Positions 1-7,954 of a stretch of DNA of 9,358 nucleotides are shown here, in pieces; position 1 is the first letter of the stretch, and each line of letters begins with the position of its first letter. A program made the translations under genes and the position numbers. The notes under the pieces were generated by a model. The model ran no database searches. It was given only the letters and a program-made list of their open reading frames with translations, and was not told the DNA's origin. This stretch comes from an uncultured Ruminococcus sp. (lineage in GTDB: Bacteria > Bacillota > Clostridia > Oscillospirales > Ruminococcaceae): positions 1 through 9,358 of the forward strand of contig CAMWOX010000056.1 of assembly GCA_947175975.1 (NCBI GenBank), in the 5' to 3' direction.

Positions 1-1605
1 GCACCGCATTATGTATGCAAAAAATGCCAGTACAGTGAATTTATCACGGATGGTTCTTATGGATCGGGTTATGACTTGCCGGAGAAGTGCTGCCCCAGGT
101 GCGGTAAAAAATTATTGCAGGATGGACATGATATTCCATTCGAGACATTCCTGGGATTTGATGGTGATAAAGCGCCTGATATTGATCTGAATTTCTCCGG
201 AGAATATCAGTCCGGCGCACATCGCTATACGGAAGAATTATTCGGACGTGAGAATGTCTTTAAAGCCGGAACAATTGGTACGATTGCAGATAAGACAGCC
301 TATGGATTTGTGAAAAAATATCTTGAATCCCAAGGTGTTGCTCTAAATGCAACAGAAGAGAACAGGCTTTCTATTGGTTGTACTGGTGTCAAGAGAACAA
401 CCGGACAGCATCCTGGTGGTATGGTAGTTGTGCCATCAGATTATGAAGTCTATGATTTCACACCCGTTCAGCACCCTGCGGATTTATCGTATTCGGATGT
501 GATTACCACACATTTTGACTTTAATTCGCTCCATGATACGATCCTGAAATTGGATGAGCTGGGACATGTCGTGCCTACGCTTTATAAGCATCTGGAAGAT
601 CTGACAGGAAAAAAAATCAATGATGTTCCAGGCTATGATCCGAAAGTCATTCAGATGTGTACGGATTGTACTGTATTGGGAGTTGAGCCTGCGGATATTT
701 TTTGTCAGACAGGCAGTTTAGGGCTTCCTGAAATGGGAACAGGGTTTACGATTCAGATGCTTCTTGATGCAAAACCGAAAAAGTTCAGCGATTTTCTGCA
801 AATTTCCGGTCTGTCGCATGGTACGGATGTGTGGGTCGGCAATGCAAAAGATCTGATTGAAAAAAAGATTTGTACGATCTCAGAAGTAATTGGTACGAGA
901 GATAGTATTATGACATATCTGTTATATAAGGGTATGCCGTCAAAACAGGCATTTCAGATTATGGAATTTACCAGAAAAGGAAAAGCCGGAAAGATTTTTA
1001 CACCAGAATGTCTTGAGATGCTCAAAGCACATAATGTTCCCCAATGGTATATTGACAGCTGTCTGAAAATTAAATACATGTTCCCGAAAGCCCATGCAGC
1101 AGCTTATGTCATTGCCGCAATGAAATTAGGATGGTTTAAATTATATCAGCCATTGGAATATTATGCAACATATTTTACAGTCCGGGGCAGTGACTTTGAT
1201 GCGGAACTTGCTGTACAGGGAAAAGAGGCTGTTCGTGAAAGAATCCGGGAATTGCAGGTAAAAGGCAATGAATGTACCAAAAAAGAAAACGATCTGCTAG
1301 ATATTCTCATGATTACAAATGAGATGCTTTGCAGAGGCTATGAATTTCTGCCGGTTCATTTGAAAAAATCACATGCTTATAAATATCTGATAGAGGACGG
1401 AAAAATACGAGTTCCTTTTTCAGCTCTTTCTGGTGTGGGAACTTCTGCTGCAAATGGTATCTATGAAGCTGCACAGGAAGGTGGCTATTTATCTATTGAG
1501 GAATTTCAGAATCAGAGTGGAGCAACAAAAACAGTCATAGAAATACTGGAAAATATGGGAGCATTCGGTGATTTGCCGAAGACAACGCAGTTATCGTTAT
1601 TCTGA
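1..1605 (+). CDS. polC: DNA polymerase III PolC-type alpha subunit, C-terminal part (5' end outside window)
   Basis: Replicative DNA polymerase of low-GC Gram-positive bacteria, acting at the replication fork. The frame is open from base 1, so this is the last 534 codons of a protein that in Bacillus is about 1,440 residues; the exonuclease and N-terminal domains lie upstream. In local numbering, residues 6-34 form the PolC zinc-binding module (C6, C9, C31, C34). PDIDLNF at 59-65 carries the palm catalytic aspartates D60 and D62, and LKLDELGH carries the third, D185. Further PolC-typical blocks are AGTIGT, TTGQHPGG, QISGLSHGTDVW and a thumb segment near 360 (HAAAYVIAAMKLGW). The protein ends in QLSLF, the terminal beta-clamp-binding motif. 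A TTG or ATG near base 76 is not a real start, because homology continues upstream of it. No intact terminator follows. Family assignment is near certain. Confidence 0.97.
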   Translation, partial: APHYVCKKCQYSEFITDGSYGSGYDLPEKCCPRCGKKLLQDGHDIPFETFLGFDGDKAPDIDLNFSGEYQSGAHRYTEELFGRENVFKAGTIGTIADKTAYGFVKKYLESQGVALNATEENRLSIGCTGVKRTTGQHPGGMVVVPSDYEVYDFTPVQHPADLSYSDVITTHFDFNSLHDTILKLDELGHVVPTLYKHLEDLTGKKINDVPGYDPKVIQMCTDCTVLGVEPADIFCQTGSLGLPEMGTGFTIQMLLDAKPKKFSDFLQISGLSHGTDVWVGNAKDLIEKKICTISEVIGTRDSIMTYLLYKGMPSKQAFQIMEFTRKGKAGKIFTPECLEMLKAHNVPQWYIDSCLKIKYMFPKAHAAAYVIAAMKLGWFKLYQPLEYYATYFTVRGSDFDAELAVQGKEAVRERIRELQVKGNECTKKENDLLDILMITNEMLCRGYEFLPVHLKKSHAYKYLIEDGKIRVPFSALSGVGTSAANGIYEAAQEGGYLSIEEFQNQSGATKTVIEILENMGAFGDLPKTTQLSLF

Positions 1606-1696
1606 TTGATTTTGGTGTATTCTGGATAGAACTTGAAAGTAATTCTTGAAATTTATCAGCAACTTGCTAAAATTCTGATGGGCGGGCTGATATGTC

Positions 1697-1725
1697 TTGA
1701 CAAGAAGCCTGAAATATGTTAGTAT
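1697..1725 (+). promoter_or_regulatory. Sigma-A promoter of the his operon (extended -10)
   Basis: The -35 box TTGACA at 1697-1702 is a perfect match. It is followed by a 17-base spacer and the -10 box TAGTAT at 1720-1725, with an extended -10 TG at 1717-1718. Transcription would start near 1732, leaving a leader of about 50 bases before hisZ. That is too short for a T-box or a peptide attenuator. Box matches and spacing are read directly from the sequence; the start point is inferred. Confidence 0.85.
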
Positions 1726-1754
1726 ATTACTATGATAATATAGTAATATAGTAA
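1719..1754 (+). promoter_or_regulatory. Putative his operator: tandem TAGTA/TACTA half-site array over the -10 and start site
   Basis: An 11-bp perfect inverted repeat (1723-1733 and 1740-1750, 6-base centre) extends to 15 bp with a single mismatch (1719-1733 and 1740-1754). The same stretch also reads as two 13-bp units, TAGTA-3-TACTA at 1720-1732 and TAGTA-3-TAGTA at 1741-1753. Their starts are 21 bp apart, about two helical turns. The array covers the -10 box and the expected start site, so a bound protein would block initiation. Because transcription would begin inside the left arm, an RNA hairpin is unlikely and a DNA operator is the better reading. A TrpR-superfamily regulator (HisR/YerC) has been proposed for his genes in Firmicutes and is the likeliest binder. 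I could not check its published motif. Confidence 0.65.
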
Positions 1755-1783
1755 TTCGTTAAAGTGAGGTTTGGGAAAATTTT

Positions 1784-3016
1784 ATGCGTCGTTATGATTT
1801 AATTACCCTGGAGGGTACAAAGGATTTCTTATTTGAAGAATGTGCTTTGAAACGTATTGTGGAGACACAAACCCGTGCATTGTTCAAATCTATGGGGTAT
1901 TCCCGGTTGATTACTCCCGGCGTTGAATTTTATGATGTATTCAATCTAAATTCACGCTATTTTCCACAAGAAGAACTCTGCAAATTAACAGACAACAAGG
2001 GAAGACTGGTTGTCCTGCGTCCGGATTCTACATTCCCGATTGCCAGAGTGGCAGCTACCCGGCTGAAAGAGGCAACACTGCCGCTGAGATTATATTATAC
2101 ACAGCCTGTTTATCATTTTGCACCGTCTCTGAAAGGAAAAAGTACGGAAATTAATCAGACAGGAATTGAATTGATTGGTTCAGATTCCAAAATGGCGGAT
2201 ATTGAAGTGATTTCTGCCGCATTGTCTGTACTGTCTTCTGTGGGTGAGGGAATTGCGGAAAATGTACATTTTTCTGTGAATTATTCGCTTGAATTAGGCG
2301 ATGTCCGGATTTTCCGGGAGCTGATGCACAGACTGAATGCGACTCCGGCACAGAAAGAAGAAATCAGAAGCCTGATTGAAGCAAAGAACTATCCGGCTTT
2401 GAATGATATGCTGGATAAATTAGGAGAACATAAAATTACAAATGCACTCCGGAAACTGCCGACTTTGTTCGGCGGTGAAGAAGTTTTTGACAGAGCAGAA
2501 GAAATTTTCCAGGATGACAGAATTGCCGAGATTCTGGAAAATATGCGGGAATTATATCATACTGTCTGTGAAATCAATCAGAATGGTAATATTATCGTGG
2601 ATCTGGGACTTGTCAATAAAACAGATTATTATACAGGTCTTGTAATCAAAGGCTATCTGGAGGGATATGGCGAAGAAGTGATTTCCGGCGGACGCTACGA
2701 TAAATTGCTGTCAGAGTTTGGATATGACACACCGGCTGTTGGTATGGCTGTCAATGTTGACGCTGTTGCAAACGTGATTGGTAAGAAATATACACCAAAA
2801 GCGGCTGCACCGGATGTTCTGATCATGGCACAGGATGGCTGTGAAGCGGCTGCTGTAAAGAAAGCTGCTGCACTCCGAAAGACAGGGTTGTGTGTAGAGT
2901 ACGCATTCCTGACAGATCCTGATGTTGCTATGGAATATGCAAAAAGCAGGAAGATCAGGAAATTGATTTTGATTTCCAGAGAAAATGAACAAGAGCAGGA
3001 GGTTTCTGTTTCATGA
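1784..3016 (+). CDS. hisZ: ATP phosphoribosyltransferase regulatory subunit HisZ
   Basis: Histidyl-tRNA-synthetase-like protein that pairs with short HisG to form active, histidine-inhibited ATP phosphoribosyltransferase, the first step of histidine synthesis in the cytoplasm. The 410 residues begin with a class II synthetase fold (about 1-320): a motif-2 region at 77-86 (VLRPDSTFPI), DYYTG at 281-285 and GGRYD at 312-316. In true HisRS the segment before DYYTG carries a catalytic arginine (R-G-L-D-Y-Y). Here it reads N-K-T-D-Y-Y (278-283), which argues against a tRNA synthetase, as does the place at the head of a his operon. Residues from about 344 on (PDVLIMAQ...) resemble the C-terminal anticodon-binding-like domain that only longer HisZ proteins keep. 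The ribosome binding site GTGAGGT (1764-1770) lies a rather long 13 bases from the ATG. The stop overlaps the hisG start (ATGA). Confidence 0.93.
   Translation: MRRYDLITLEGTKDFLFEECALKRIVETQTRALFKSMGYSRLITPGVEFYDVFNLNSRYFPQEELCKLTDNKGRLVVLRPDSTFPIARVAATRLKEATLPLRLYYTQPVYHFAPSLKGKSTEINQTGIELIGSDSKMADIEVISAALSVLSSVGEGIAENVHFSVNYSLELGDVRIFRELMHRLNATPAQKEEIRSLIEAKNYPALNDMLDKLGEHKITNALRKLPTLFGGEEVFDRAEEIFQDDRIAEILENMRELYHTVCEINQNGNIIVDLGLVNKTDYYTGLVIKGYLEGYGEEVISGGRYDKLLSEFGYDTPAVGMAVNVDAVANVIGKKYTPKAAAPDVLIMAQDGCEAAAVKKAAALRKTGLCVEYAFLTDPDVAMEYAKSRKIRKLILISRENEQEQEVSVS
2997..3003 (+). promoter_or_regulatory. Ribosome binding site of hisG
   Basis: AGGAGGT, a full-strength Shine-Dalgarno site inside the end of hisZ, 9 bases before the hisG ATG at 3013. 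It fixes that start and shows that hisG can recruit ribosomes independently despite the ATGA overlap. Confidence 0.85.
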
Positions 3017-3648
3017 ATAAGCCGTTGAGAATTGCTCTCACAAAGGGCAGACTGGAAAAAGATACTGTAAAATTGCTGGAAAGTTTGGGATATGACTGTA
3101 CGGCAGTTCACGAAAAGGGAAGAAGACTGATTCTTCCGATTCCGGACGGCAATCTGGAAGTTGTACTTGCCAAAGCCGCTGATGTGATTACTTATGTGGA
3201 GCATGGTGTCTGCGATATGGGTGTTGTCGGAAAAGATACACTCATGGAAATGAATGGAAAATTATTTGAACTTGTCAACCTCGGATTCGGGAAATGTAAA
3301 TTTGCATTGGCAACAAAGAAAGATTATCCATTCTATGACGGGTTCGGGATCAAGACAATTGCGACGAAATATCCTAATGTTACAAAGTCGTTTTTTGAAA
3401 ATAAGAACATGGATGTGGATATTATCAAGATTGAAGGATCTGTGGAGCTTGCACCACTGCTCGGACTTGCAGATGGTATTGTGGATATTGTCGAGACTGG
3501 AACAACACTCAAAGAGAATGGGCTTGCAGTAGTTGAGGATGTCAGTCAAATTTCCGCAAGACTGATTGTTAATACAGTTAGTCTGAAAATGCGTCAGCAG
3601 GAAATTGAGAATTTTGTGCAGAAAGTGGAGGAAAAAATCAATGGTTAA
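3013..3648 (+). CDS. hisG: ATP phosphoribosyltransferase catalytic subunit, short form (HisG_S)
   Basis: Condenses ATP with PRPP to give phosphoribosyl-ATP, the committed step of histidine synthesis. At 211 residues it is the short form, lacking the C-terminal histidine-binding domain of the roughly 290-300-residue long form. It therefore depends on HisZ, encoded directly upstream, for activity and feedback control. Visible marks are the N-terminal strand and loop LRIALTKGRL (5-14) and the type II periplasmic-binding-protein-like fold. The PRPP-binding signature runs through GLADGIVDIVETGTTL (151-166), whose core phosphate loop is ETGTT (161-165). The start overlaps the hisZ stop as ATGA, and the end overlaps hisD by 8 bases. 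Nothing is missing or odd. Confidence 0.96.
   Translation: MNKPLRIALTKGRLEKDTVKLLESLGYDCTAVHEKGRRLILPIPDGNLEVVLAKAADVITYVEHGVCDMGVVGKDTLMEMNGKLFELVNLGFGKCKFALATKKDYPFYDGFGIKTIATKYPNVTKSFFENKNMDVDIIKIEGSVELAPLLGLADGIVDIVETGTTLKENGLAVVEDVSQISARLIVNTVSLKMRQQEIENFVQKVEEKING
3627..3631 (+). promoter_or_regulatory. Ribosome binding site that fixes the hisD start
   Basis: GGAGG lies 9 bases before the ATG at 3641. An in-frame upstream ATG at 3605 lacks a comparable site, would lengthen the overlap with hisG to 44 bases, and would add 12 residues not expected in the family. The start at 3641 is therefore preferred. Confidence 0.85.
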
Positions 3649-4939
3649 ACAAATTCAGTGTGATGGTACACAAGAATATGCGTTTCTGAAAGAATTGGAA
3701 CGCAGAAGCGGCGAGACAGATAAGAAAGTTTCTGAAATTGTTTCTGAAATTATCGAAACTGTCAGAACTGGCGGAGATGAAGCTGTCAAGAATTATACAA
3801 AGAAATTTGATGGCAATTTGCCGCAGTATTATGAAGTCCCCAGGGAGGTCATCAATGATGCACTGACAGCAGCAGATCAGGAATTTGTACAGGCATTACT
3901 GAATGCACAGGAGAATATTGCAGAATTTCACAATAGGCAGAAATCACAGGGATTCACGGATGCAAAGCCAAATGGTGTCATTTTAGGACAGAGAGTCAGG
4001 GGTCTGGAGCGTGTCGGCTTGTATGTGCCTGGTGGTACAGCCGCATATCCTTCCAGTGTCCTGATGAATGCAATTCCGGCAAAAATTGCAGGAGTAGAAG
4101 AAATTATTATGGTTACACCGCCTTGCAAGGATGGTACACCGAATAAAGATATTCTGGTAGCGGCGGCAATCTGCGGCGTAGATCGGGTATTCTTGTCTGG
4201 TGGCGCACAGGCAATTGCAGCACTCGCTTATGGAACGGAAGAAATCCCGAAAGTAGATAAAATCGTTGGCCCTGGTAATATTTTTGTCGCAACAGCGAAG
4301 AAATTATTATACGGTATTGTGGATATTGACATGATTGCAGGGCCAAGTGAGATTCTGGTACTTGCGGATGAGACAGCTGATCCAAAATTTGTGGCTGCTG
4401 ATTTGATGTCCCAGGCGGAACATGATAAATTAGCATCAGCGATTTTGGTGACAACGGATGCAACACTGCCAGATCGTGTAGAAGCAGAAATTATCAGACA
4501 GATGGCATACTTGGAACGCAGAGAGATTATTCAGAAATCCATGTCAGATTATGGTGCATTCCTGATTGCAAATTCCAGAGAACAGGCAGTAGAACTTGCC
4601 AATGCCATTGCACCGGAGCATCTCGAAGTCGTAATGAAGAATCCGTTGGAACTGATCGGCGCACTGGATAATGCCGGTTCTGTATTCCTGGGTGCTTATG
4701 CATCCGAGCCGTTAGGGGATTACTATGCAGGACCGAATCACGTTCTTCCCACAAGTGGCACAGCAAGATTCTTCTCGCCGCTGGGTGTGAACAGTTTTAT
4801 CAAGCGTTCCAGTTATATTTATTACACGGAAGAAGCACTCAAAGAAGCTAAAGATGATATTGTCCTGATTGCAGAACGTGAGGGATTAACGGCACACGCA
4901 AATGCCATTAAAGTCCGTTTTGAAGGTGAAGACGCATGA
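3641..4939 (+). CDS. hisD: Histidinol dehydrogenase
   Basis: Zinc enzyme that oxidises L-histidinol to L-histidine in two NAD-dependent steps, the last reactions of the pathway. The 432 residues match the usual length of about 430. Known active-site positions are present almost at E. coli numbering: zinc ligands Q258, H261, D360 and H419, and catalytic E326-H327 within APEHLEV. The family signature lies at 229-261, from IDMIAGPSEI to the SQAEHD motif. The NAD-binding part includes GLYVPGGTAAYPS (126-138). The gene overlaps the end of hisG by 8 bases, and its own stop overlaps the hisC start as ATGA. It appears intact and fully functional. Confidence 0.97.
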   Translation: MVKQIQCDGTQEYAFLKELERRSGETDKKVSEIVSEIIETVRTGGDEAVKNYTKKFDGNLPQYYEVPREVINDALTAADQEFVQALLNAQENIAEFHNRQKSQGFTDAKPNGVILGQRVRGLERVGLYVPGGTAAYPSSVLMNAIPAKIAGVEEIIMVTPPCKDGTPNKDILVAAAICGVDRVFLSGGAQAIAALAYGTEEIPKVDKIVGPGNIFVATAKKLLYGIVDIDMIAGPSEILVLADETADPKFVAADLMSQAEHDKLASAILVTTDATLPDRVEAEIIRQMAYLERREIIQKSMSDYGAFLIANSREQAVELANAIAPEHLEVVMKNPLELIGALDNAGSVFLGAYASEPLGDYYAGPNHVLPTSGTARFFSPLGVNSFIKRSSYIYYTEEALKEAKDDIVLIAEREGLTAHANAIKVRFEGEDA

Positions 4940-6000
4940 GTTGGGAAAATTTCGTCCGCCGGGTTGTACCTTACACACCCGGCGAACAGCCGAAAGAATC
5001 CGGAATTATTAAGTTAAATACAAATGAGAATCCCTATCCGCCTGCGCCTGGTGTGCAGAAAATTCTGGATGAGTTCCGCATTTCTGATATGCGGTTATAT
5101 CCTGATCCGGACGCCGGAATTTTAATTCAGGCAATTGCAGAGACTTATCAGGTCAAGCCAGAACAGGTATTTGTCGGTGTCGGCTCAGATGATGTCATTT
5201 CTATGGCATTCCTGACATTTTTCAATTCCGCAAAGCCAATTCTGTTCCCGGATGTGACTTATTCTTTTTATGATGTCTGGGCGGATGTGTATCACATTCC
5301 CTATCAAAGAGTCAGACTCACGGAAGATTTCCGGATTAATCCGGAGGACTACAAAATTCCGAACGGCGGTATTATTTTCCCGAATCCGAATGCGCCGACG
5401 GGTGTATTGGAATCTCTGGAGCTGATCGAAGAAATTTTAAAGGCCAATCCGGACAGCGTTGTGATGATTGATGAGGCTTATATTGATTTTGGCGGAATCA
5501 GTTGTCTGCCGTTACTGGAAAAATACGAGAATCTATTAGTAATTCAGACGTATTCCAAATCACGCTCTATGGCAGGTATGAGAATTGGTTTTGCAATAGG
5601 AAATCAAAAATTGATCAAATATCTGAATGATGTGAAATTTTCTGTCAATTCTTACACAATGAATCGATTGACGCTTCTCTGTGGTGCAGAAGCATTAAAA
5701 GATCCGGCTTATTTTGAGAACTGCACCGGAAAAATTATTGAAACTCGTGAAGATACTAAGAAAAAGCTTGCAGAACTGGGATTTGTATTCCCGGATTCTA
5801 AGAGTAATTTTATCTTCGCAAGTCATCCGGATTATGATGCTGGCATGATTTTTGAAAAACTGAAAGCACGGAAAATTTTTGTCCGTTATTGGAATAAACC
5901 CCGGATTAATCAGTATTTGAGAATCACGGTCGGTACACCGGAAGAAATGAAGCAGTTATTTACTGCATTGCAGGAAATTCTGATAGAGGATGAATCTTAA
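4936..6000 (+). CDS. hisC: Histidinol-phosphate aminotransferase
   Basis: PLP-dependent class I/II aminotransferase that converts imidazole acetol phosphate plus glutamate to histidinol phosphate and 2-oxoglutarate. The 354 residues are the normal length. Visible marks are LNTNENPYPP (27-36), GVGSDD (81-86) binding the cofactor phosphate, and NPNAPTG (150-156). D179 and Y182 of IDEAY contact the PLP ring. YSKSRSMAGMR (206-216) holds the Schiff-base lysine K208 and phosphate-binding R216. The C-terminal YLRITVGT carries the substrate-carboxylate arginine. AAGGTGA at 4923-4929, inside the end of hisD, is the ribosome binding site, 6 bases from the ATG. The start overlaps the hisD stop (ATGA). 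In a his operon, the histidinol-phosphate role is more likely than another aminotransferase activity. Confidence 0.95.
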   Translation: MSWENFVRRVVPYTPGEQPKESGIIKLNTNENPYPPAPGVQKILDEFRISDMRLYPDPDAGILIQAIAETYQVKPEQVFVGVGSDDVISMAFLTFFNSAKPILFPDVTYSFYDVWADVYHIPYQRVRLTEDFRINPEDYKIPNGGIIFPNPNAPTGVLESLELIEEILKANPDSVVMIDEAYIDFGGISCLPLLEKYENLLVIQTYSKSRSMAGMRIGFAIGNQKLIKYLNDVKFSVNSYTMNRLTLLCGAEALKDPAYFENCTGKIIETREDTKKKLAELGFVFPDSKSNFIFASHPDYDAGMIFEKLKARKIFVRYWNKPRINQYLRITVGTPEEMKQLFTALQEILIEDES

Positions 6001-6002
6001 AA

Positions 6003-6012
6003 AAGGGGTGAT
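6003..6012 (+). promoter_or_regulatory. Ribosome binding site that fixes the hisB start
   Basis: AAGGGGTGAT, one mismatch from AAGGAGGTGAT, ends 4 bases before the ATG at 6017 in the 16-base gap after hisC. An in-frame ATG at 5990 would run through this site and add nine unexpected residues, so it is rejected. Confidence 0.85.
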
Positions 6013-6016
6013 TTTT

Positions 6017-6598
6017 ATGCAGACAGCAACCGTGACCAGAACGTCCAGGGAAACGGATATTATAATCACGATTTTACCGAAAGATCAGAACATGGAAATT
6101 GATACCGGAATCGGTTTTTTTGATCACATGCTGACGGCTTTGTCTGTCCATAGCAGAATCCCCATGAAGATTCATGTCAAGGGTGATATTCATGTGGATG
6201 CACATCACACAGTCGAAGATACCGGAATCGTTCTCGGACAGGTATTCGCTAAGGCTTTGGGGGATAAATCCGGTATTGTACGCTATGGTTCAGCATATAT
6301 CCCCATGGATGAGAGCCTTGCTTTTTGTAGTCTGGACATTTGCAACAGAGCTTTTTTGGTATTCAATGCGGAATTTACAAATCCCATGATCGGAGCGTAT
6401 GATACCTGCTTAACAGAAGAATTTATGAGAGCATTCGTATTTAATGCTGGGATTACTTTGCATTGTAATGTCCTGTATGGCAAGAATGATCATCATAAAA
6501 CGGAAGCGATTTATAAATCCGTTGCACATGCCCTCAGGATTGCGACAGCTCCGGCGGCGGCAGGAGAAGTATTTTCTACGAAAGGAATATTAGGATGA
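6017..6598 (+). CDS. hisB: Imidazoleglycerol-phosphate dehydratase
   Basis: Manganese enzyme that dehydrates imidazole glycerol phosphate to imidazole acetol phosphate. The 193 residues are the monofunctional form, without the N-terminal histidinol-phosphate phosphatase domain of enterobacterial HisB. The two repeat-related metal motifs are clear: H63-H64-x-x-E67 (AHHTVEDTG) and H159-H160-x-x-E163 (DHHKTEA), with GFFDHML (33-39) and PMDES (96-100) completing the site. The protein ends in the typical STKGILG. The stop overlaps the hisH start as ATGA, with AAAGGA (6581-6586) as the hisH ribosome binding site. Since the phosphatase is absent here, it must be encoded elsewhere if the pathway is complete. 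Confidence 0.96.
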   Translation: MQTATVTRTSRETDIIITILPKDQNMEIDTGIGFFDHMLTALSVHSRIPMKIHVKGDIHVDAHHTVEDTGIVLGQVFAKALGDKSGIVRYGSAYIPMDESLAFCSLDICNRAFLVFNAEFTNPMIGAYDTCLTEEFMRAFVFNAGITLHCNVLYGKNDHHKTEAIYKSVAHALRIATAPAAAGEVFSTKGILG

Positions 6599-7221
6599 TT
6601 GCAATTATTGATTATGGTGCAGGAAATATTTTCAGTGTCAAAAATGCACTGGATTATCTGGGGCTGGAAAATCAGCTTACAGATGATATTTCTTGTATTG
6701 AACAGGCGGACAGGATTATTCTGCCTGGTGTGGGGGCATTTCCGGCGGCAATGAAAATGCTGGAACAGAAGAATTTAATTTCTATTCTGAAAGAACAGGC
6801 ACAGAAAAAGCCGTTACTGGGAATTTGCCTGGGAATGCAGATGCTTCTGACAAAGAGCTATGAATTTGAAGAATGCGATGGACTGGATCTGATTCCGGGG
6901 ACTGTGGATAAAATTCCGGTACAGGATAGAATTATTCCACATATGGGATGGAACGCACTGGAAATTCAGAATCCCTGTGCATTGTTAGAAAATCTGGGGG
7001 ATTCGCCCTATGTTTATTTTGTGCATTCGTATATGGCAAACTGTGAAAACAGAAATCATCTTTCTGCATGGGTAGATTATGGCTGTCAAGTTCCGGCAGT
7101 GATTACAGACGGCAAATATGTATTCGGCACACAGTACCATCCGGAAAAAAGCGGTGAAGTGGGATTACAGATTCTGAGAAACTTTGCTGCATTGGATGTA
7201 TTAGAAAGGGTCTTGTTATGA
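6595..7221 (+). CDS. hisH: Imidazole glycerol phosphate synthase, glutaminase subunit
   Basis: Class I glutamine amidotransferase that releases ammonia from glutamine and channels it through HisF. The 208 residues carry the full triad: nucleophile C78 in GICLGMQ (76-82), and H182 and E184 in QYHPEKSG (180-187). HMGWN (116-120) and YFVHSY (141-146) are HisH-specific blocks, separating it from other amidotransferases such as PurQ or TrpG. PGVGAF (44-49) forms the oxyanion-side loop. The start overlaps the hisB stop, and the stop overlaps the hisA start, both as ATGA. Partner HisF is encoded one gene downstream. Confidence 0.97.
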   Translation: MIAIIDYGAGNIFSVKNALDYLGLENQLTDDISCIEQADRIILPGVGAFPAAMKMLEQKNLISILKEQAQKKPLLGICLGMQMLLTKSYEFEECDGLDLIPGTVDKIPVQDRIIPHMGWNALEIQNPCALLENLGDSPYVYFVHSYMANCENRNHLSAWVDYGCQVPAVITDGKYVFGTQYHPEKSGEVGLQILRNFAALDVLERVLL

Positions 7222-7937
7222 TTATTTTACCTGCAATTGATATTAAAGATGGAAACTGTGTCCGGCTGGTGCGTGGAGATTACGATACAGCACACAAAGT
7301 CGCAGAAGACTACATGAAAACAGCACAAGAATTTGTTTCTGCCGGTGCGGAATGGATTCACATGGTGGATCTGGATGGTGCAAAGGATGCAAAGCCTGTG
7401 AATACAGATATTTTTGTGGATGTCGCAAAGCATACAAGCTTAAAAGTAGAAGTCGGCGGCGGTATCCGAAATTTGGAGACGATTGAATTTTATTTATCAA
7501 ATGGGATTTCCAGAGTGATTCTGGGATCTGTCGCATTGAAAAATCCGGATCTGGTTGCACAGGCTGTTCAGGAATACGGCGAAAGGATTGCCGTGGGGAT
7601 TGATGCGAAAAATGGCTTTGTTGCTGTCGAAGGTTGGCTGGATGCCTCCAGTGTGCATTATATTGCACTGGCAGAAGAAATGCAGAAAATGGGTGTGAAG
7701 ACGATTATATTCACGGATATCTCCAAAGATGGAACACTCTCCGGTGTGAATCAGGAACAGCTCCGGGCTTTGCATGATGCTGTCAACTGTAATATTATTG
7801 CAAGCGGCGGTGTGCATACCATGCAGGATATTATTGCCTGTGCCAATATGCAGTTATATGGTACGATCTGCGGTAAGTCCCTGTATCAGGGAACATTGGA
7901 TCTGAAAGAAGCCATTGCCTATGCGGTAACGGCATAA
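7218..7937 (+). CDS. hisA: Phosphoribosylformimino-AICAR phosphate isomerase (HisA)
   Basis: TIM-barrel Amadori isomerase that converts ProFAR to PRFAR, the substrate of HisF/HisH. The 239 residues are the normal length. The general acid/base pair is present: D8 in LPAIDIKDG and D129 in GIDAKNG. Phosphate-binding loops appear as VGGGIR (79-84) and, in the second half, TDISKDGTLSG (166-176) and ASGGVH. This two-fold pattern is typical of HisA/HisF half-barrels. The ribosome binding site (AAAGGG, 7205-7210) is weak, so translation probably depends on coupling to hisH through the ATGA overlap. A bifunctional PriA/TrpF role is not indicated by context, but I cannot exclude it from sequence alone. 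Confidence 0.95.
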   Translation: MIILPAIDIKDGNCVRLVRGDYDTAHKVAEDYMKTAQEFVSAGAEWIHMVDLDGAKDAKPVNTDIFVDVAKHTSLKVEVGGGIRNLETIEFYLSNGISRVILGSVALKNPDLVAQAVQEYGERIAVGIDAKNGFVAVEGWLDASSVHYIALAEEMQKMGVKTIIFTDISKDGTLSGVNQEQLRALHDAVNCNIIASGGVHTMQDIIACANMQLYGTICGKSLYQGTLDLKEAIAYAVTA

Positions 7938-7954
7938 ATAAGAGGTGTATTTTC

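Noticed and set aside
1655..1697. Possible stem between ATCAGC and GCTGAT downstream of polC as a terminator.
   Set aside because: The arms are only 6 bp with a loop of about 25 bases and no following T-run, so it does not look like an intrinsic terminator.
1719..1754. The 15-bp inverted repeat read as an RNA hairpin or attenuator.
   Set aside because: The predicted transcription start (about 1732) falls inside the left arm, so the RNA would lack most of it, and no T-run follows. A DNA operator explains it better.
1784..3016. hisZ considered as a true histidyl-tRNA synthetase gene (hisS).
   Set aside because: The catalytic arginine before DYYTG is replaced by Asn, the motif-2 region is altered, and the gene heads a his operon next to short-form hisG.
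2695..3204. Long reverse-strand reading frames opposite hisZ/hisG, and others opposite hisD and hisA/hisF.
   Set aside because: They lie antisense to well-conserved genes, show no recognisable protein family and have no visible promoter or ribosome binding site. They are shadows of the real genes.
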